NCBI GenBank assembly: GCA_900556745.1
Contig: USPU01000009.1
Span: forward strand, 1 to 25,947
Length of the DNA: 25,947 nucleotides
DNA from: an uncultured Veillonellaceae bacterium
GTDB taxonomy: Bacteria > Bacillota > Negativicutes > Veillonellales > Negativicoccaceae
Reading direction: 5' to 3'
Shown here: positions 24,823 through 25,947 of the stretch, one piece after another
How the letters are laid out: every line of letters starts with the position of its first letter
Position numbering within the stretch: the first letter of the stretch is position 1
Made by a program: the position numbers and the translations under genes
The notes under the pieces: model-generated
What the model saw: the letters and a program-made list of their open reading frames with translations, nothing else
What the model was told of the DNA's origin: nothing
The model's database searches: none

Positions 24823-25245
24823 TTATAATGTTTCCGAAGGCTGCGGACCGTACTTATTCGTACCTTTTTCCGACGGCTTTACCAAGAAATAAAGCAATAC
24901 CAACGTACCGATGAGCGGCACAATCTGCCACAAAATCCACCAGCCGCTTTTGCCGATATCATGCAGACGACGAATTTGCGCCGTAAACGCCGGCAGGAAT
25001 AACAAAATCGTCACGATCGTCGTGATCGTTCCTCCCATTCCGGTCTCGTCTACGGTGTGCGGAAAAAGTCCCACGTCCAATGCCTGTGCAATGAGCAAAA
25101 TAACCACATAAATCAGCATGAATTTCCAATATTCCGCACGTGACGCGCGACCGCTGAAGGCCACGTACTTTTCTCGTACGCAACGTTCAAAGGCGCGCTT
25201 AAACGTCATTTCTTCCACGACTTGCGCTTGTTTCATTTCATTCAT
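24823..25245 (-). CDS. DUF805 family membrane protein
   Basis: The 140-residue inner-membrane protein belongs to DUF805 (E. coli YhaH/YhaI type), of unknown function. The family hallmarks are FSGRASRAEYWKFMLIYVVI at the start of the membrane region, PAFTAQIRRLHDIGKSGWW, and a final helix pair ending LLYFLVKPSEKGTNKYGPQP. Three to four helices are likely. I prefer the ATG at 25245 (MNEMKQAQ) because GGGGA lies 5-6 bases upstream; the ATG at 25263 has no RBS and lies within an inverted repeat. It is monocistronic, with its own -10 box and terminator. Confidence 0.93.
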   Translation of the reverse strand: MNEMKQAQVVEEMTFKRAFERCVREKYVAFSGRASRAEYWKFMLIYVVILLIAQALDVGLFPHTVDETGMGGTITTIVTILLFLPAFTAQIRRLHDIGKSGWWILWQIVPLIGTLVLLYFLVKPSEKGTNKYGPQPSETL

Positions 25246-25261
25246 TAGAATCCCCGCTTTC

Positions 25262-25303
25262 ATATAATGAAGTAAAGTTTTATTTTATTTTATTTCATTA
25301 TAT
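25262..25303 (-). promoter_or_regulatory. DUF805 promoter -10 overlapped by a 10-bp inverted repeat
   Basis: ATATAATGAA (25262-25271) and TTCATTATAT (25294-25303) are perfect 10-bp inverted arms separated by 22 AT-rich bases. On the minus strand the right arm contains the TATAAT -10 box (complement of 25297-25302). The arrangement could be an operator pair or a hairpin at the 5' end of the mRNA. No convincing -35 is seen. Confidence 0.45.
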
Positions 25304-25350
25304 CACGCTTATCTTTTTGCCATCTTAAATCCATCCTTGAACGGTCTGAA

Positions 25351-25395
25351 GTTGCGCGCAAAACGATCCATCGTATGGATCGTTTTGCGCGCAAC
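25351..25395. repeat. Perfect 21-bp-arm palindrome (3-base centre)
   Basis: The left arm 25351-25371 (starting GTTGCGCGCAAAACG) is exactly complementary to the right arm 25375-25395, with CGT as the centre. It lies in the divergent DUF805/TonB-receptor spacer, is much more GC-rich than the AT-rich flanks, and has no adjoining T-run, so it is not a standard terminator. Its sharp borders suggest an inserted intergenic repeat of REP/MITE type or a specific protein-binding or recombination site. Confidence 0.8.
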
Positions 25396-25438
25396 AAATA
25401 TTGCAATAAGAAAGCTTTTATTTTTTTCTTTTCTTTCT

Positions 25439-25467
25439 TTGACCAACTCTTTTCGAGAATGTATACT
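25439..25467 (+). promoter_or_regulatory. Promoter of the TonB-dependent receptor gene
   Basis: TTGACC (25439-25444), a 17-bp spacer and TATACT (25462-25467) make a near-consensus promoter. The leader of about 70 bases contains AT-rich sequence around 25505-25530 with only loose similarity to a Fur box. RBS GAGGAGG precedes the ATG at 25544. Confidence 0.65.
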
Positions 25468-25543
25468 ATATACAATTGTAACCAATATAGTTGCAGTTGT
25501 ATGTAATTGTTATCATTTATTATTTATTTCTGAGGAGGCCTTT

Positions 25544-25947
25544 ATGGTAAAAAGGAAACTCATACCGCTCGTCTTGGCTATGGTTGCCGGAACGAGCATG
25601 GCGTATGCCGCACCGCAGTACGATCATCGTCACCGCGACGCGGCTTGAGGAAAAAACGCAACATGTGCCGGCATCCGCCAATGTCGTCACGGCGGAAGAA
25701 ATGAAAAAACGGCCGGTGCAAAACCTCGCCGACGCGTTAGCGCATACGCCCGGCGTCTATCGTTCGCCGGTCGCGGACGGAGGCATGTCTTCCGATTTGA
25801 TGATGCGCGGTTTCGGTTCCGCTGAAACCCTGATCATGCTTGACGGACAACCCTTGAACTCCGGCTGGAACAGTACCGTCGACTGGGCCGTCTTACCGAC
25901 CACGGATATTGAAAAAATCGAAGTTGTCCGCGGCGCCGGCTCGTCGC
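25544..25947 (+). pseudogene. TonB-dependent outer-membrane receptor, N-terminal part, frame break after the signal peptide (3' cut by window)
   Basis: The ATG at 25544, with GAGGAGG upstream, encodes a clear signal peptide (MVKRKLIPLVLAMVAG, ending MAYAA near residue 23), but this frame stops at 25646-25648 after 34 residues. The frame one base further (codons at 25617 onward) is open to the window end and encodes a TonB-receptor plug: STIIVTATRLEEKTQ, VVTAEEMKKRPVQNLADAL, TPGVYRSP, LMMRGFGSAETLIMLDGQP and DIEKIEVVRGAGS. These make sense only if joined, so a +1 shift occurs between about 25601 and 25625, just after the signal peptide. No long homopolymer lies there. It may be a real inactivating mutation, a consensus error or, less likely, programmed or phase-variable. 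The substrate (siderophore, cobalamin or other) cannot be told. Confidence 0.85.

Noticed and set aside
23269..24828. A 519-codon plus-strand open frame opposite RNase J
   Set aside because: Arg/His-rich antisense shadow of a well conserved gene; no family motif, and it would run through the RNase J promoter and into the DUF805 gene's terminator.
25505..25530. Possible Fur box in the TonB-receptor leader
   Set aside because: Only partial agreement with the 19-bp Fur consensus in a strongly AT-rich region, where such matches are expected by chance.

Overview
The window looks like a chromosomal segment of a diderm Firmicute, most likely a Negativicutes (Veillonellales/Selenomonadales-like) anaerobe. 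The reasons are: Firmicutes-type housekeeping genes and gene order (RNase J, YybS, the c-di-AMP phosphodiesterase GdpP, ribosomal protein L9, a Lon-family protease, DnaB) sit next to outer-membrane hardware (a TonB-dependent receptor plug) and a PhoA-type alkaline phosphatase with a signal peptide. Base composition is moderately high GC and uniform. There are no tRNA or rRNA genes, no CRISPR array and no transposase.

Layout. 1-3390: two paralogous AgcS sodium:alanine/glycine symporters (the first cut by the window edge) flank a convergent/divergent formate-nitrite (FNT) channel gene; symmetric terminators close each convergent pair. 3401-4369 (minus): mscL, with a zinc-ribbon tail, followed by a coupled cysteine hydrolase (isochorismatase fold). 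4451-7920 (minus): a tight operon of an MBL-fold hydrolase, a small multi-pass membrane protein and two tandem DUF445 membrane proteins. 8150-9220 (plus): an NADP-type secondary alcohol dehydrogenase with its own promoter and terminator. 9476-13801 (plus): exported alkaline phosphatase, a secreted DUF3299-like protein, an ABC ATPase and an FtsX/MacB-type permease with a very His/Glu-rich extracytoplasmic insert. The last three resemble zinc-responsive ABC clusters of Gram-negatives, and here they follow a zinc metalloenzyme gene.

13866-24456 (minus): a nine-gene run with start/stop overlaps or gaps of 11 bp or less: RNase J, YybS/DUF2232, GdpP, RplI, LonC-type protease, DnaB, family-4 uracil-DNA glycosylase, DUF4931 GalT/HIT-like protein, metallophosphoesterase. 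It couples RNA decay, c-di-AMP turnover, translation, proteolysis, replication and repair under what looks like one upstream promoter and one terminator.

24823-25245 (minus) is a DUF805 membrane protein. It is divergent from a TonB-dependent receptor gene (25544 to the window end) that has a good promoter, RBS and signal peptide but is out of frame with its own plug domain. Between these two lies a perfect 21-bp-arm palindrome with no obvious assignment.

The most interesting leads are the phosphatase plus His-rich ABC cluster, the palindrome in the DUF805/TonB intergenic region, and the frame break in the receptor. All coordinates come from reading the sequence; family assignments come from motif recognition without database searches.
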